Assembly (NCBI GenBank): GCA_964463355.1
Contig: CAYXBP010000009.1
Location: forward strand, 1-64,000
Reading direction: 5' to 3'
Source: Firm-04 sp964463355
Lineage (GTDB): Bacteria > Bacillota > Clostridia > Oscillospirales > Ruminococcaceae
Length of the DNA: 64,000 nt
The notes under the pieces are model-generated. The model saw nothing but the letters and a program-made list of their open reading frames with translations, was not told the origin of the DNA and did not search any database. The position numbers and the translations under genes were made by a program. Below, one piece after another: positions 25,575-34,203 of this stretch (positions are counted from its first letter, which is position 1; each line of letters opens with the position of its first letter).

Positions 25575-26849
25575 TTAGTCTTTGGTCAGACGTTCAGCGC
25601 GTAGTTGTGCTTCAGCGTACAGTTTTTCAAGATCCATGCCATTGTAATAGCTGCCGTTTTCGTACAGGATCTGTCCTGCGCAAACGGTCATGGCAATATT
25701 CTGTTTGCCGCCACTGAATACTAGATTGCGTACTACATCGTGAATGGGGCGCAAATTGGGCATTGAAGTATCCACAGCAATGAAATCTGCCTGCTTACCA
25801 ACAGCCAGAACATCGCAATTGTGCAGCCCCATTGCCTTGGCAGAACCGACTGTTGCCGCCTTGAGCATCTCAGTAGCAGGTATGGCAGCAGCATCATTGC
25901 AGCGCAGACGTTGCAAGGTTGCCGCAAGATACATCTCGCGGAAGGGGTCAACAGCGTTGTTGCTTGCAGAACCATCGGTGCCCAGTGCCAGATGCACACC
26001 TTGCGAAAGACATTCCTTCAGTGGTGCAATGCCGCTTGCCAGCTTTGCATTAGATGCAGGACAACTGACCAAGTACAGCCCTTTTTCAGAAAATATTTGA
26101 CGGTCTTTTGCATCCAGCCATACTCCATGGAATCCGCCGCCGCCGTATTCCCACATTCCAAGTTCAGCAAAATGCTGTGCAGGGGTGCAGCCGTTGCGTG
26201 TGATGCATTCATCGTGTTCCTTCTTTGTTTCGCTGATATGAGTAAACACTGGTTGTTTTTCTGCCTGTGCAAGTTTCGCGATCTCCCTGCGCAATGCAGG
26301 TGTTGTGGTGTATTCTGAATGAAATCCCAGACGATACTGCACCAGCGGATGATAGCCGCGAAACTGTTCATACAAGTGTTGCAAACGATCAATCTCTTTT
26401 GCATCACCGCTGATACCGCCGCAAAGCACAGTACGGAAACCGCATTCTATGCCTGCCTGCACGATGGCTTGTGGCTCAAAATACATATCAAAAGCAGCGG
26501 TAAAGCCCGAAGAAAGGTACTCCGCGATGGCAAGCTTTGTAAAAATATACACATCCTCGGGCGTTAGGCGATCTTCATAGGGGAACACCTTTTCAAAAAG
26601 CCATTGTTGCAGGGGTACATCTTCAGCAAAAGAGCGCAAGAAATTCATAGCAGAATGTGCGTGCGCATTTTTGAACGAGGGCATCAGCAGTTTGCCTTGT
26701 AGATTGATCTCGCGGTCAAAAGCGGGCAGCACCGCAGGCATCTCACCGATATAAGAAATGCACTCGCCATCTGTCCACAGTTCACCCTTGCGAAGAGCGA
26801 GGTCATGTTCCATTGTGAGTATCTCGGCATTGTAGAAGCGTAGCATCAT
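25575..26849 (-). CDS. Amidohydrolase, MTA/SAH (5'-deoxyadenosine) deaminase-like
   Basis: Metal-dependent hydrolase of 424 residues related to chlorohydrolase/5-methylthioadenosine-SAH deaminases. Visible sites: the first metal motif in PSFKNAHAHSAMN (commonly N-T-H-T-H), a His in FTHISETKKEHD, FHGVWLDAKD, SCPASNAKLASG, and the Asp in LGTDGSASNN. Start ATG26849 follows AAAGGATC. It is the last gene of a unit containing adenosylhomocysteinase, which supports an adenosyl-thioether or 5'-deoxyadenosine salvage role; that assignment is inference, and another nucleobase amidohydrolase remains possible. Confidence 0.85.
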   Translation of the reverse strand: MMLRFYNAEILTMEHDLALRKGELWTDGECISYIGEMPAVLPAFDREINLQGKLLMPSFKNAHAHSAMNFLRSFAEDVPLQQWLFEKVFPYEDRLTPEDVYIFTKLAIAEYLSSGFTAAFDMYFEPQAIVQAGIECGFRTVLCGGISGDAKEIDRLQHLYEQFRGYHPLVQYRLGFHSEYTTTPALRREIAKLAQAEKQPVFTHISETKKEHDECITRNGCTPAQHFAELGMWEYGGGGFHGVWLDAKDRQIFSEKGLYLVSCPASNAKLASGIAPLKECLSQGVHLALGTDGSASNNAVDPFREMYLAATLQRLRCNDAAAIPATEMLKAATVGSAKAMGLHNCDVLAVGKQADFIAVDTSMPNLRPIHDVVRNLVFSGGKQNIAMTVCAGQILYENGSYYNGMDLEKLYAEAQLRAERLTKD

Positions 26850-26862
26850 TTTAGTGATCCTT

Positions 26863-27375
26863 TCAGGTTATATTGCCGTGCTGCTGCATCACTTCGGACA
26901 TAGCTTGTACGGTACGAGCGATGGTTTCACGGTCTTGCAATGTATCGCGAAATGTTGCCTGGGTTAGTGCAAAGAGATAATCGCCATAGTTATGCAGCAC
27001 AGCTTTGTTGCGTGCAATCAATGCTTGCAGCATATTTCGCGGTGGATACTCCACTTCTTTGAGGCGTTCCCAGGCGCACATATCAAGGGTTTGCACAAGC
27101 TGCGTGCAGCTAACGAGAAATACTGATTCCATGCGCTCAAAAATCGGGTCACCGCGTTGCGTTTTGTCCAATTTTTTTCGCTGCTGCTGGAGTTTTTCAA
27201 ACTGCTCGCACATTTCATTCAATAGGCGCAGCAGATCTTTGACGCGAAAGCAAAATCGTTGTTCTGTCTGCAAAAAGATGAACCGTTTTCCTACCTTGCC
27301 GATGTTCTGCTCTGTCCAAGTTCGCAGCGCGCGCAAAGGCTTGTTTTTGCGTCTGATTTCAAAGATGGCAAACAT
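26863..27375 (-). CDS. Unknown cytoplasmic protein between ahcY and the amidohydrolase
   Basis: A 170-residue, helix-rich protein without signal peptide or membrane segment; not recognised. It starts MFAIFEIRRKNKPLRALRTW and has a basic coiled-coil-like part around residues 50-80 (LNEMCEQFEKLQQQRKKLDK). Start ATG27375 was chosen because AAAGGACAG precedes it; the frame continues upstream to 27414 without a site. It ends 13 bases before the amidohydrolase start, which suggests co-transcription with SAH metabolism genes. Confidence 0.8.
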   Translation of the reverse strand: MFAIFEIRRKNKPLRALRTWTEQNIGKVGKRFIFLQTEQRFCFRVKDLLRLLNEMCEQFEKLQQQRKKLDKTQRGDPIFERMESVFLVSCTQLVQTLDMCAWERLKEVEYPPRNMLQALIARNKAVLHNYGDYLFALTQATFRDTLQDRETIARTVQAMSEVMQQHGNIT

Positions 27376-27484
27376 GGTTCTGTCCTTTCCTGGGCAACAG
27401 CGTGTAAAGTCCACATTGTGGCTTCACGGCATATTTTATGTTACGGTATTCCACTTATTATTCTGCTGCGTTATCCCTGATATG

Positions 27485-28729
27485 TCAGCCTTCCCAGCCT
27501 GCAAGATATGCGGCCTGCTCCCTGGTGAGGGTATCGATAGCGACTCCCATAGATGACAGTTTGCGGCGTGCCACCATCTGATCTACGGAACGGGGCACTG
27601 TGATTAAGGTATCGGTTATGCTTTCACGGTTTTTGATGAGGTACTCCGCGCTCAGTGCCTGAATGGCAAAGCTCATATCCATAATCTCAGCAGGGTGTCC
27701 ATCACCAGCAGCCAGATTCACCAGTCTGCCTTCCGCTATCACATACAATGTGTTGCCGTTTGGCAAAGTATATCCCACAATGTTATTTCGTGCGGTAAAC
27801 GAGTTGACCGCCATTTTTCGCAGACAAGCCATATCCACTTCCACATCAAAATGGCCTGCATTACAGAGAATTGCACCATCCTTCATGTTCACGAAGCTGT
27901 TTTCGGTAATGACCTTATCACATCCCGTTACGGTCACAAACAAATCGCCGATTTTTGCAGCTTCCTCCATGGGCATCACATCAAATCCGTCCATGATTGC
28001 TTCAATGGCTTTGACAGGATCGATTTCGGTTACAATAACATTTGCACCCAACCCTTTTGCGCGCATTGCCGTGCCCTTGCCGCACCAGCCATATCCTGCT
28101 ACAACAACATTTTTGCCTGCCACAATCAGGTTGGTGGTGCGGTTGATGCCATCCCAAACAGATTGTCCTGTGCCGTAGCGGTTATCAAACAGATGTTTGC
28201 AGTCGGCATCGTTCACCAGCATCATTGGAAATTGCAGCTTGCCATCTTTTGCCATAGCTTTTAGGCGCAGAATACCCGTTGTAGTTTCCTCGCATCCACC
28301 GATGACATTGGAGAGCAGTTGCGGATAAGCACTGTGAATCAACGAAACCAGATCACCGCCGTCATCAATGATAAAATGCGGTGCGATTTCAATCACGCGG
28401 CGTGTGTGTGCCAGATATTCTTCTTCAGTTGCACCGTGCCACGCGAATACATTCAGCCCACTATGCACCAATGCCGCGGCAATATCATCCTGCGTAGAGA
28501 GGGGATTAGAGCCTGTGATGTACATTTCCGCGCCGCCAGCTGCCATAACACGGCAAAGATATGCGGTTTTTGCCTCTAGATGAATGGAAAGTGCAATGCG
28601 CAGACCAGCAAAGGGCTTGGTATCTGCGAATTCGGCTTCAATGCCACGCAACAGAGGCATATTGTTCTTTACCCAGTTGATTTTCCGTTCGCCGCTTTCC
28701 CAAAGCGACGCATCTCTGATTTCGCTCAT
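27485..28729 (-). CDS. ahcY: Adenosylhomocysteinase (SAH hydrolase)
   Basis: NAD-dependent enzyme that splits S-adenosylhomocysteine to adenosine and homocysteine, relieving inhibition of methyltransferases. The 414-residue protein shows AGLRIALSIHLEAKTA, the substrate site around CKHLFDNRYGTGQSVWDGINR, the NAD-binding GYGWCGKGTAMRAKGLGANV followed by TEIDPVKAIEA, and NAGHFDVEVD. The length matches the short prokaryotic form. AAGGATAC precedes ATG28729. It lies 26 bases after the DUF4317 gene. No SAH riboswitch is visible. Confidence 0.96.
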   Translation of the reverse strand: MSEIRDASLWESGERKINWVKNNMPLLRGIEAEFADTKPFAGLRIALSIHLEAKTAYLCRVMAAGGAEMYITGSNPLSTQDDIAAALVHSGLNVFAWHGATEEEYLAHTRRVIEIAPHFIIDDGGDLVSLIHSAYPQLLSNVIGGCEETTTGILRLKAMAKDGKLQFPMMLVNDADCKHLFDNRYGTGQSVWDGINRTTNLIVAGKNVVVAGYGWCGKGTAMRAKGLGANVIVTEIDPVKAIEAIMDGFDVMPMEEAAKIGDLFVTVTGCDKVITENSFVNMKDGAILCNAGHFDVEVDMACLRKMAVNSFTARNNIVGYTLPNGNTLYVIAEGRLVNLAAGDGHPAEIMDMSFAIQALSAEYLIKNRESITDTLITVPRSVDQMVARRKLSSMGVAIDTLTREQAAYLAGWEG

Positions 28730-28755
28730 GATATCTGTATCCTTCCGTATTACTG

Positions 28756-29898
28756 TTATTCGGTCATGCCGGGCACTTTCAGTTCGTAGCCGTTAACTTC
28801 GATCATTGCTTCATCCAGTGCAATGACCATACAGTGCTTGCCGTTTACCGTTTCCAGACGAACCTTATCCTTGGCATCGTTTTTCACATTCACGACGATC
28901 TCAGGGGTACGAATGATGGTTTTCGGCTGCACCAATCGTTCAGGTTTCAGGGTTGTATCCACGCACTCTTTGAATACTTCCTCGGTACGTTCCAACTTGT
29001 CCTCTGGTATGCCAGCATCTTGCAGAATGCGATGCAGGATATGCCCAGTGATTTCCGTGGGGGCTTCATCGCTCTTATTCTTGGCAACGATTTGTTCCAG
29101 CTTTTCGTTTACAGTTGCCACCGCCTCATATGTGAGATCATCTCCCAGAAGCTGCTGCATTACCTGTTTCATGCTGCCCTGTTCCTCGTCAATGGTTGCT
29201 TCGGTTTCACAACCAAGGAAGTCTTCCACCAATTTGTCATTGGGCGTGTTGGGTGTTTTGGTGTAGTACATCACATGATTCACATCGGCGGCGCGGTCGC
29301 TGAATGCCGGGAACAAAAAGCCCTCTTTGGGTGTTTTGCCGATAATGGCATTCTCGCACTCTTGCTGAAAGATCTCGTCATCGAAGCTGCTGTACGCCAG
29401 TGTGCTTTCCGCAGAGCCAACAGGGCACAGTGCCACCACAATATAGCGGTAGATGTGGTCGTTGTTTTCATCGTCCAGTTCGTCCATTTTGGTTTTCTTC
29501 GGTGCAGAGTACTGACAGTAAGCAGCAATCACCGCAAAAGGCTCATCAGCAAAAACTGTTTCCGAAAGCTTTGTGAGGAAAGACAGTGCTGTTTCCTCAT
29601 CTTTCAGTTCCGAGCGCAGCAGTGTACTGAGCATATCCTGCGGTGAACCCTCTGCAAACTCTGCATTGCGAAATGCAAGTTCTGCGGTGGATTTTCCAAT
29701 GGCAGGGCACAGCACTTTTTTCATGGTAGCAAATAGAATATCAGTTTCCTGCTCCTTGATCTTGTGGTAGGGACGCAGGCGCATACCGCGCACATCGCCC
29801 TTGACATCAATCAGCGCAGTGAGTATCTGCTCCATAGAAAAATACTTGGCTTCCGCACCAAAATGGTTGCGGATTTCGGTCATTTCTTTACGATTCAT
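28756..29898 (-). CDS. DUF4317 family protein
   Basis: A 380-residue protein of a clostridial family with no assigned activity. It opens MNRKEMTEIRNHFGAEA, carries the conserved YRYIVVALCPV and GFLFPAFSDRAADVNHVMYYTK segments, and ends in a strand-rich C-terminal domain (residues about 320-380). No signal peptide or membrane helix. Start ATG29898 is backed by AGGAGATC at 7 bases; codons up to 29922 lack a site. A sigma-A promoter precedes it, and ahcY follows after 26 bases, so it appears to lead the operon. Confidence 0.9.
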   Translation of the reverse strand: MNRKEMTEIRNHFGAEAKYFSMEQILTALIDVKGDVRGMRLRPYHKIKEQETDILFATMKKVLCPAIGKSTAELAFRNAEFAEGSPQDMLSTLLRSELKDEETALSFLTKLSETVFADEPFAVIAAYCQYSAPKKTKMDELDDENNDHIYRYIVVALCPVGSAESTLAYSSFDDEIFQQECENAIIGKTPKEGFLFPAFSDRAADVNHVMYYTKTPNTPNDKLVEDFLGCETEATIDEEQGSMKQVMQQLLGDDLTYEAVATVNEKLEQIVAKNKSDEAPTEITGHILHRILQDAGIPEDKLERTEEVFKECVDTTLKPERLVQPKTIIRTPEIVVNVKNDAKDKVRLETVNGKHCMVIALDEAMIEVNGYELKVPGMTE

Positions 29899-29941
29899 TT
29901 GTGATCTCCTGTTCGTTCTCACGTGTTATTTTAGTATATCA

Positions 29942-29971
29942 AGTATAGCACAACTGCCCCCCATTTGTCAA
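29942..29971 (-). promoter_or_regulatory. Sigma-A promoter of the DUF4317-ahcY operon
   Basis: On the minus strand: TTGACA, 18 bases, TATACT. Confidence 0.78.
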
Positions 29972-29995
29972 GATTTGCGCAGCAGACGGCAGCAA

Positions 29996-30026
29996 AAGCG
30001 GTATCCTCTTCATAAGGATACCGCTT
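29996..30026 (-). terminator. Terminator after the sialate O-acetylesterase gene
   Basis: AAGCGGTATCC and GGATACCGCTT form an 11-bp stem with a 9-base loop, 5 bases beyond the stop. The minus-strand tail is short (TTTTGCTG). Confidence 0.75.
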
Positions 30027-30030
30027 GGTT

Positions 30031-31539
30031 TCAGTGTGCTTTGTCAGTACGGAAGGGGGCAAGGGGCAATTGATTTGCGCCGAATACCGTGGGCACCATG
30101 TAGTTTGACCACGCGTATCTTGCATACAGAGGATATGCAACCTCATCCGCTGTTAGGGTAATGCAATTGGCGGAGAGTACAGCCTTTGCCGTGTAATAAA
30201 CGCCGTCCGCGCCTGCAATTTCAAAGCCTATAGGTTCACCTTTAAGCAAAAAGCCCTCTGCTGCATGATCTATGTGCAGCACCATGGTATTGCCTACTGT
30301 GTAGCAATCGTGGTACATCGGTGCGCAGGCTTCGCTTTCCCATAAACGGTCATAGACCATATACAACGCCTGCAATGCAAGACGTTCACCGACAGTTTGC
30401 TTATCAACGGGATGAATGTTATCCAACTCGCCGCAGTCAGTTAGCACAGCAAGCCCTGTTTTGCGCAGATTGTGATACACATTTGCCTGTGCTTCACGGA
30501 TTTTGCACCAGTGTTGATAATCGGGGTCGTGCGCATATTTGAACATGGGCAGCTGCACATTGAGAAAGTAGAGATTCTCGTCATTCCAGTCATCACGCCA
30601 CTGGTGTACCAGTGCCGTGAGCAGTTCCTCGTAGGTGTCTGGGCGATGGTCGTCCGATTCACCCTGATAGTACAGGAAGCCGCGCAGGGTGTATGGGCAG
30701 ACGCGCTGTAGCATGGTTTCGTATATACCGCTGGGACGGTATTCGTTTTTGGGTCCCATGGGCCCAGGGAATTTTGATTCGCCGCAGACTTCCAATACTC
30801 TTTCCCAAGAGCAGCCTGGTTCATCGGCATAGCACTGACCGCAGCGCACATTCCACGCATCTTGATAGACAATATACTCGTCATATTCTTTGATATGTTC
30901 CTCAAGGGTTTTGCCTTCCATTGCCTTGTTGTATTCTGCAAGATAGGGCAGTAATGCTGTATGCTGTTCAATGGTGTTGCGGGAGATCCATGCCGTAGCA
31001 GATGTGCCACCCCAGTTGCAGCCGATAAGCCCCACGGTAATACCCAGCTCTTTTGCAATGCGTAGCGCGAAATACAATCCCACTGCTGACCATGCCCTTG
31101 CGCTTTCGGGCGTTGCTTCTGACCAGCAGGTGTTACGTTCGGTTGCGTCAAAACGCTCGTCCATGATGCTTTGCTTGGGGGTGTAGTAGAATCGCACACC
31201 ACATTCTGGCGTGAGCGATTGCAGCAGAGCCTCACCGTTTTTCTCGCTGTGAATTTCAAATTCCATATTGCTTTGCCCACCGCAGAGCCATACTTCGCCC
31301 ACTGCAATGTTGCAGAATGCAGCAGTATCCTGTGCCCCAGCCACCACCATTTGCAGGCCTGTTGCGGCTGCCATGGGCGGCAAAAAAACCTGCCATCTGC
31401 CATTGGCTGCAACAGTGGATACGGTATGTCCGCCAAAATGAACAGAAACCTGTTCGCCATCCGTTGCCTCACCCCATACTGCGATGCGCTTTTCGCGCTG
31501 CAATACCATATTATCACTAAAAACTGCGGCTACACGCAT
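30031..31539 (-). CDS. Sialate O-acetylesterase-like SGNH hydrolase
   Basis: Carbohydrate esterase-type protein of 502 residues. Signature pieces: GEVWLCGGQSNMEF (nucleophilic Ser), GCNWGGTSATAW (oxyanion Gly), FLYYQGESD (block with Gln-Gly-Glu) and DNIHPVDKQTVGERLA (catalytic His). A beta-sandwich N-terminal domain precedes the split catalytic domain. There is no signal peptide, so it probably acts in the cytoplasm on imported O-acetylated sugars. Start ATG31539 follows AAGGAGTG; the upstream in-frame codon at 31548 overlaps the SD. No sialic-acid catabolic genes are nearby, so the natural substrate may be another acetylated glycan. Confidence 0.9.
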   Translation of the reverse strand: MRVAAVFSDNMVLQREKRIAVWGEATDGEQVSVHFGGHTVSTVAANGRWQVFLPPMAAATGLQMVVAGAQDTAAFCNIAVGEVWLCGGQSNMEFEIHSEKNGEALLQSLTPECGVRFYYTPKQSIMDERFDATERNTCWSEATPESARAWSAVGLYFALRIAKELGITVGLIGCNWGGTSATAWISRNTIEQHTALLPYLAEYNKAMEGKTLEEHIKEYDEYIVYQDAWNVRCGQCYADEPGCSWERVLEVCGESKFPGPMGPKNEYRPSGIYETMLQRVCPYTLRGFLYYQGESDDHRPDTYEELLTALVHQWRDDWNDENLYFLNVQLPMFKYAHDPDYQHWCKIREAQANVYHNLRKTGLAVLTDCGELDNIHPVDKQTVGERLALQALYMVYDRLWESEACAPMYHDCYTVGNTMVLHIDHAAEGFLLKGEPIGFEIAGADGVYYTAKAVLSANCITLTADEVAYPLYARYAWSNYMVPTVFGANQLPLAPFRTDKAH

Positions 31540-31566
31540 GAGAAACACTCCTTAATACGATCATTC

Positions 31567-31612
31567 AAGCGGCAGTCACATACCGCTTGGCTTTTACCAT
31601 AGTATTATAGCA
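31567..31612 (-). promoter_or_regulatory. Extended -10 promoter and leader hairpin of the sialate esterase gene
   Basis: On the minus strand TGC-TATAAT (31612-31604) lacks a good -35. The leader then holds a 6-bp hairpin, AAGCGG with CCGCTT (31567-31588). Confidence 0.5.
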
Positions 31613-31697
31613 TAGTTTAATCCAAAAGGAAAGGACTTTTCCTGTTTTTTGCATCGCAGAAGCAGACACATTTGTGTGATCTGCTGCATATGATACA

Positions 31698-32186
31698 TTA
31701 CAGCGGCACATCACCGTGGCTGACAACATATTGGTTTCCCACCAAATCAATCAGTGCATAGGCTGGGGGTTGGCCATCACGGGGCTGTGCAGCACTGCCT
31801 GGCGATACAATATGTATTCCCTGCTCAATGTGGTCATATCGGCAGTGCAAATGCCCAAATATAGCAAGATCAGCATTTGCCTGTGCTGCATGACGGTACA
31901 GCAAACCAATATCTGCAACAAGATGCAAATGCCCATGTACCGCCAACAGACGGTGACCGTTTTCCAGTTCCAGCACCAATTCCGTGGGAGAAGTGCTTGC
32001 GTAATCACAATTGCCCTTTACATGATAAGTACGTCCTGTGTACGCAGGATACGCCATTAAAAAACTGTTCAGTTCGCGTTCACCATCGCCACAGTGAATG
32101 TACAGATCTGCTTCTGGGTGCAGCAGAAATACTTTTTCCAGTGCATTGATATTCCCGTGGGTATCAGAGATTGCTAAAATTCGCAT
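31698..32186 (-). CDS. YfcE/MJ0936-type metallophosphoesterase
   Basis: A 162-residue calcineurin-like phosphoesterase. Metal-binding motifs are all present: ISDTHGN (residues 6-12), HCGDGE, KGNCD, VHGHLH and FGHLHCR. Relatives are manganese-dependent phosphodiesterases of unclear physiological substrate. ATG32186 begins MRILAISDTHGN; a strong promoter is 33-61 bases upstream, divergent from the small-protein cluster. Confidence 0.93.
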   Translation of the reverse strand: MRILAISDTHGNINALEKVFLLHPEADLYIHCGDGERELNSFLMAYPAYTGRTYHVKGNCDYASTSPTELVLELENGHRLLAVHGHLHLVADIGLLYRHAAQANADLAIFGHLHCRYDHIEQGIHIVSPGSAAQPRDGQPPAYALIDLVGNQYVVSHGDVPL

Positions 32187-32218
32187 AGTTGTTTGAACCT
32201 CCCGTTCTGTTTTTCTGT

Positions 32219-32247
32219 ATTATAGCATAAAAATAGAACACCGTCAA
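32219..32247 (-). promoter_or_regulatory. Sigma-A promoter of the yfcE-like gene
   Basis: On the minus strand: TTGACG, 17 bases, TATAAT with TGC extended -10. Confidence 0.82.
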
Positions 32248-32274
32248 TTCTTTTGCGTGAAAGGAGTCCTTTTT

Positions 32275-32520
32275 ATGGTACAAAGACCCAAAGATTCGCC
32301 TCAACTTGACGCGCTGCTGCAAGTGGTTAGCAAGAAACTGGGCGTGCCTGCCGAAACACTCAAAGCGGAGTTGCAAGCAGGTAAATTTGATGCGGCACTG
32401 GCAAGTATGAAGCCTAAGGATGCAGCGGCATTTCAGCAATTGCTCGCAAATCCGCAGCGGTTGCAGCAGATGATGAACAGTCAGCAGGCAAAGGCATTGT
32501 ACGAAAAGCTGAAACATTGA
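32275..32520 (+). CDS. Small conserved-looking protein, first gene of the BofA cluster
   Basis: An 81-residue, soluble, helix-rich protein rich in Gln, Ala and Lys (QLDALLQVVSKKLGVPAETL, then FQQLLANPQRLQQMMNS). Function not recognised. Start ATG32275 has AAAGGAG at 9 bases; the frame extends to 32257 without a site. It is followed after 30 bases by another unknown gene, and the four-gene run ends with a BofA-like protein, which suggests a sporulation connection. Confidence 0.78.
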   Translation: MVQRPKDSPQLDALLQVVSKKLGVPAETLKAELQAGKFDAALASMKPKDAAAFQQLLANPQRLQQMMNSQQAKALYEKLKH

Positions 32521-32550
32521 CCGAAGCAATCAGGAAGGGAGGCGGCGATT

Positions 32551-32922
32551 GTGGATGATCTTTCCGAAAAGCTGCAATCGCTGCTTTCGGATCCTGAAAG
32601 TATGCAAAATCTTGCAGAACTGGCTGCCATGCTGCAAGGCGGTGGGGGAGAGGTTTCTGGTACAGATTCTTCACAGGCGGGCAATACCGATGCTGAAAGC
32701 GACAATAGCTTTGATTTTTCCAAGCTTTTGCTTTTGGGTGAGATCTTTTCGCAAATGCAGGAACAGGATTCCGAAACGCAGCTTCTACTGGCATTGAAGC
32801 CCTATCTGAGTGAGCAGCGCAGCAAACGTGTAGACCGTGCCGTAAAGCTATTGCGACTGTATAGCGTGTTTTTATCGCTGAAAGAAAAGGGTCTGCTCAA
32901 TGATCTGACGGATGCTTTATAG
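32551..32922 (+). CDS. Unknown helical protein of the BofA cluster
   Basis: A 123-residue protein with a GTG start behind AAGGGAGG. It has two helical ends (MDDLSEKLQSLLSDPESMQNLAELAAML and LLLALKPYLSEQRSKRVDRAVKLLRL) joined by a Gly/Ser/Asp-rich linker at about residues 31-52. No membrane helix. Both it and the previous protein contain the pattern ML-NPQRLQQMM or SDPESMQNL, hinting at a shared short helical motif. Function unknown. Confidence 0.75.
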   Translation: MDDLSEKLQSLLSDPESMQNLAELAAMLQGGGGEVSGTDSSQAGNTDAESDNSFDFSKLLLLGEIFSQMQEQDSETQLLLALKPYLSEQRSKRVDRAVKLLRLYSVFLSLKEKGLLNDLTDAL

Positions 32923-32954
32923 CACCTATTATTTTCAATGAGGAGGTGAGAGCA

Positions 32955-33251
32955 ATGCCACCACAGCAACGGTTTCCCTTTCAAGGGCCAAGACCGATGC
33001 AGCAGAATCAACAGCAAGCGCGATCAATGGAGCAGGCACAGCAGTCCATTGGAGTAACACAGCAACCGAAGTCAACTGCGTCATCATCGATCCTGAAACC
33101 CGCCGCAACTACACAGGATTCTAATCCGTTGCGTTCACTGCTGCAAAACATCGACAGTGATACCTTGCTGATTCTGGCGGTGTTGCTGTTGCTTTCCAAA
33201 GAGCAAAAAGATCGTCGGTTGCTACTGGCACTGGCGTATATTATCTTATAA
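32955..33251 (+). CDS. Unknown Gln-rich protein of the BofA cluster
   Basis: A 98-residue protein with a low-complexity Gln/Pro/Ser-rich N-terminal half (PPQQRFPFQGPRPMQQNQQQ) and a C-terminal hydrophobic stretch SDTLLILAVLLLLSKEQKDR ending LLLALAYIIL. AGGAGGTGA precedes ATG32955; a GTG at 32946 is inside the SD. The composition resembles small spore-coat or membrane-associated proteins, but no family is recognised. Confidence 0.75.
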   Translation: MPPQQRFPFQGPRPMQQNQQQARSMEQAQQSIGVTQQPKSTASSSILKPAATTQDSNPLRSLLQNIDSDTLLILAVLLLLSKEQKDRRLLLALAYIIL

Positions 33252-33263
33252 AGGGGCGATACA

Positions 33264-33545
33264 TTGGACAAGCTGTCGGAACGATTTCCTCCTGAACTAC
33301 TATTAGCCGCCTTTGCAGTGATTTCTCTTTTGACTGTGTTGTGGACGATTTTCCGATATCGTCACGCTCTGCGCACGCTTTTGATAAGCGGTGTGATGGG
33401 CCTTGCTGCATTGCTGGCTTGTTATTTTTGGGGTGGAGCAATTGGTTGTTTTTTGCCGCTGAATATGCTGTATATTGATATAGCGGTATTACTGGGTATA
33501 CCAGGTGTGTTATTGCTGCTAGCGATTCAAATGCTGTCTTTCTGA
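33264..33545 (+). CDS. BofA-like (pro-sigma-K processing inhibitor family) membrane protein
   Basis: A 93-residue protein with three hydrophobic helices. The C-terminal part, LLISGVMGLAALLACYFWG, FLPLNMLYIDIAVLLGIPGV and LLLLAIQ, matches the BofA family pattern (Gly-rich second helix, N-x-x-T/L and LG-PG before the last helix). BofA holds the SpoIVFB protease inactive in the forespore membrane of bacilli. It starts with TTG33264 behind AAGGGGCG. It ends the four-gene cluster before a bidirectional terminator. Confidence 0.8.
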   Translation: MDKLSERFPPELLLAAFAVISLLTVLWTIFRYRHALRTLLISGVMGLAALLACYFWGGAIGCFLPLNMLYIDIAVLLGIPGVLLLLAIQMLSF

Positions 33546-33582
33546 TCAATCATGGCCCTGCACAATGGTCTGACGTGATAAC

Positions 33583-33618
33583 AAAAGCAGCCACCGAGTG
33601 CTTCGGCGGCTGCTTGGT
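33583..33618. terminator. Bidirectional terminator between bofA-like and the secreted-protein gene
   Basis: AGCAGCCACCGA pairs with TCGGCGGCTGCT (12 bp, one mismatch) around a 5-base loop, with A/T runs on both sides. Confidence 0.82.
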
Positions 33619-33628
33619 TTCTGTTTTG

Positions 33629-34096
33629 TCAACCAATCCAGACGGGGATAGAGGTGGCTGTGATCTTCTGTGTGCCAGGGAAGAACCAGCCATGTTCTTT
33701 GGCGTAGTGGGTGACCTTAATGCGATAATAATATCCGCTGATTACTGGTACGCCATAGTCGTTGATGGCGAAGTAATAGGCATCCTTGTTGATCATATCG
33801 TCAAGTTCCACTTCGTCCACCCAAGTGTTTTTGTCCTTGCTGTGCTGTACAACAATGTCAATAATGCCGATCTTTGCCATTTCCTCGAAGCCATAGGTGG
33901 CGGCAGTAACCATCAGTGTATTATACCCATAGGAGCCGCTCAGCTCAAAGGTTGCAATCAGATTGTCGGCAAGGGGAACAGCTTCTTCCACGGTGGAAGT
34001 TTCTTCAGCAGCAATTTCTGCAGCAGTTGCCTGCAAGGGCATCATTGCAAAGAGCATGGCAGCGGTCAGTGCCGCAAACAGTTTGGATTTTTTCAT
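33629..34096 (-). CDS. Small secreted protein, function unknown
   Basis: A 155-residue protein with a clear signal peptide (MKKSKLFAALTAAMLFAMMPLQATAAE, cleavage after about residue 26). The mature part is acidic, then strand-rich, with the segment YYRIKVTHYAKEHGWFFPGT near the C terminus, a pattern common in small secreted clostridial proteins of no known role. AAGGAAGG precedes the ATG. Its promoter is very close to consensus and is flanked by a repeated 10-base motif, so expression is probably strong and regulated. Confidence 0.85.
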   Translation of the reverse strand: MKKSKLFAALTAAMLFAMMPLQATAAEIAAEETSTVEEAVPLADNLIATFELSGSYGYNTLMVTAATYGFEEMAKIGIIDIVVQHSKDKNTWVDEVELDDMINKDAYYFAINDYGVPVISGYYYRIKVTHYAKEHGWFFPGTQKITATSIPVWIG

Positions 34097-34160
34097 GGTA
34101 CGCTTTCCTTCCTTTATGATATCATTGGTTTTTTGTGAAATACCCGTTACAGCAATGCTG

Positions 34161-34203
34161 CCAGATATCTCTTGCTGACAGTATACTACAATCCCAGATA
34201 TCT
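34161..34203 (-). promoter_or_regulatory. Paired CCAGATATCT repeats flanking a promoter, candidate operator
   Basis: CCAGATATCT occurs at 34161-34170, just downstream of the -10, and at 34194-34203, in the spacer between -10 and -35. The second copy extends to CAGATATCTG, a perfect 10-base palindrome. The copies are 33 bases apart, about three helical turns. Confidence 0.55.

Noticed and set aside
28730..28755. Possible SAH or SAM riboswitch before ahcY
   Set aside because: Only 26 bases separate ahcY from the preceding gene, and the upstream leader of the operon shows no such fold.
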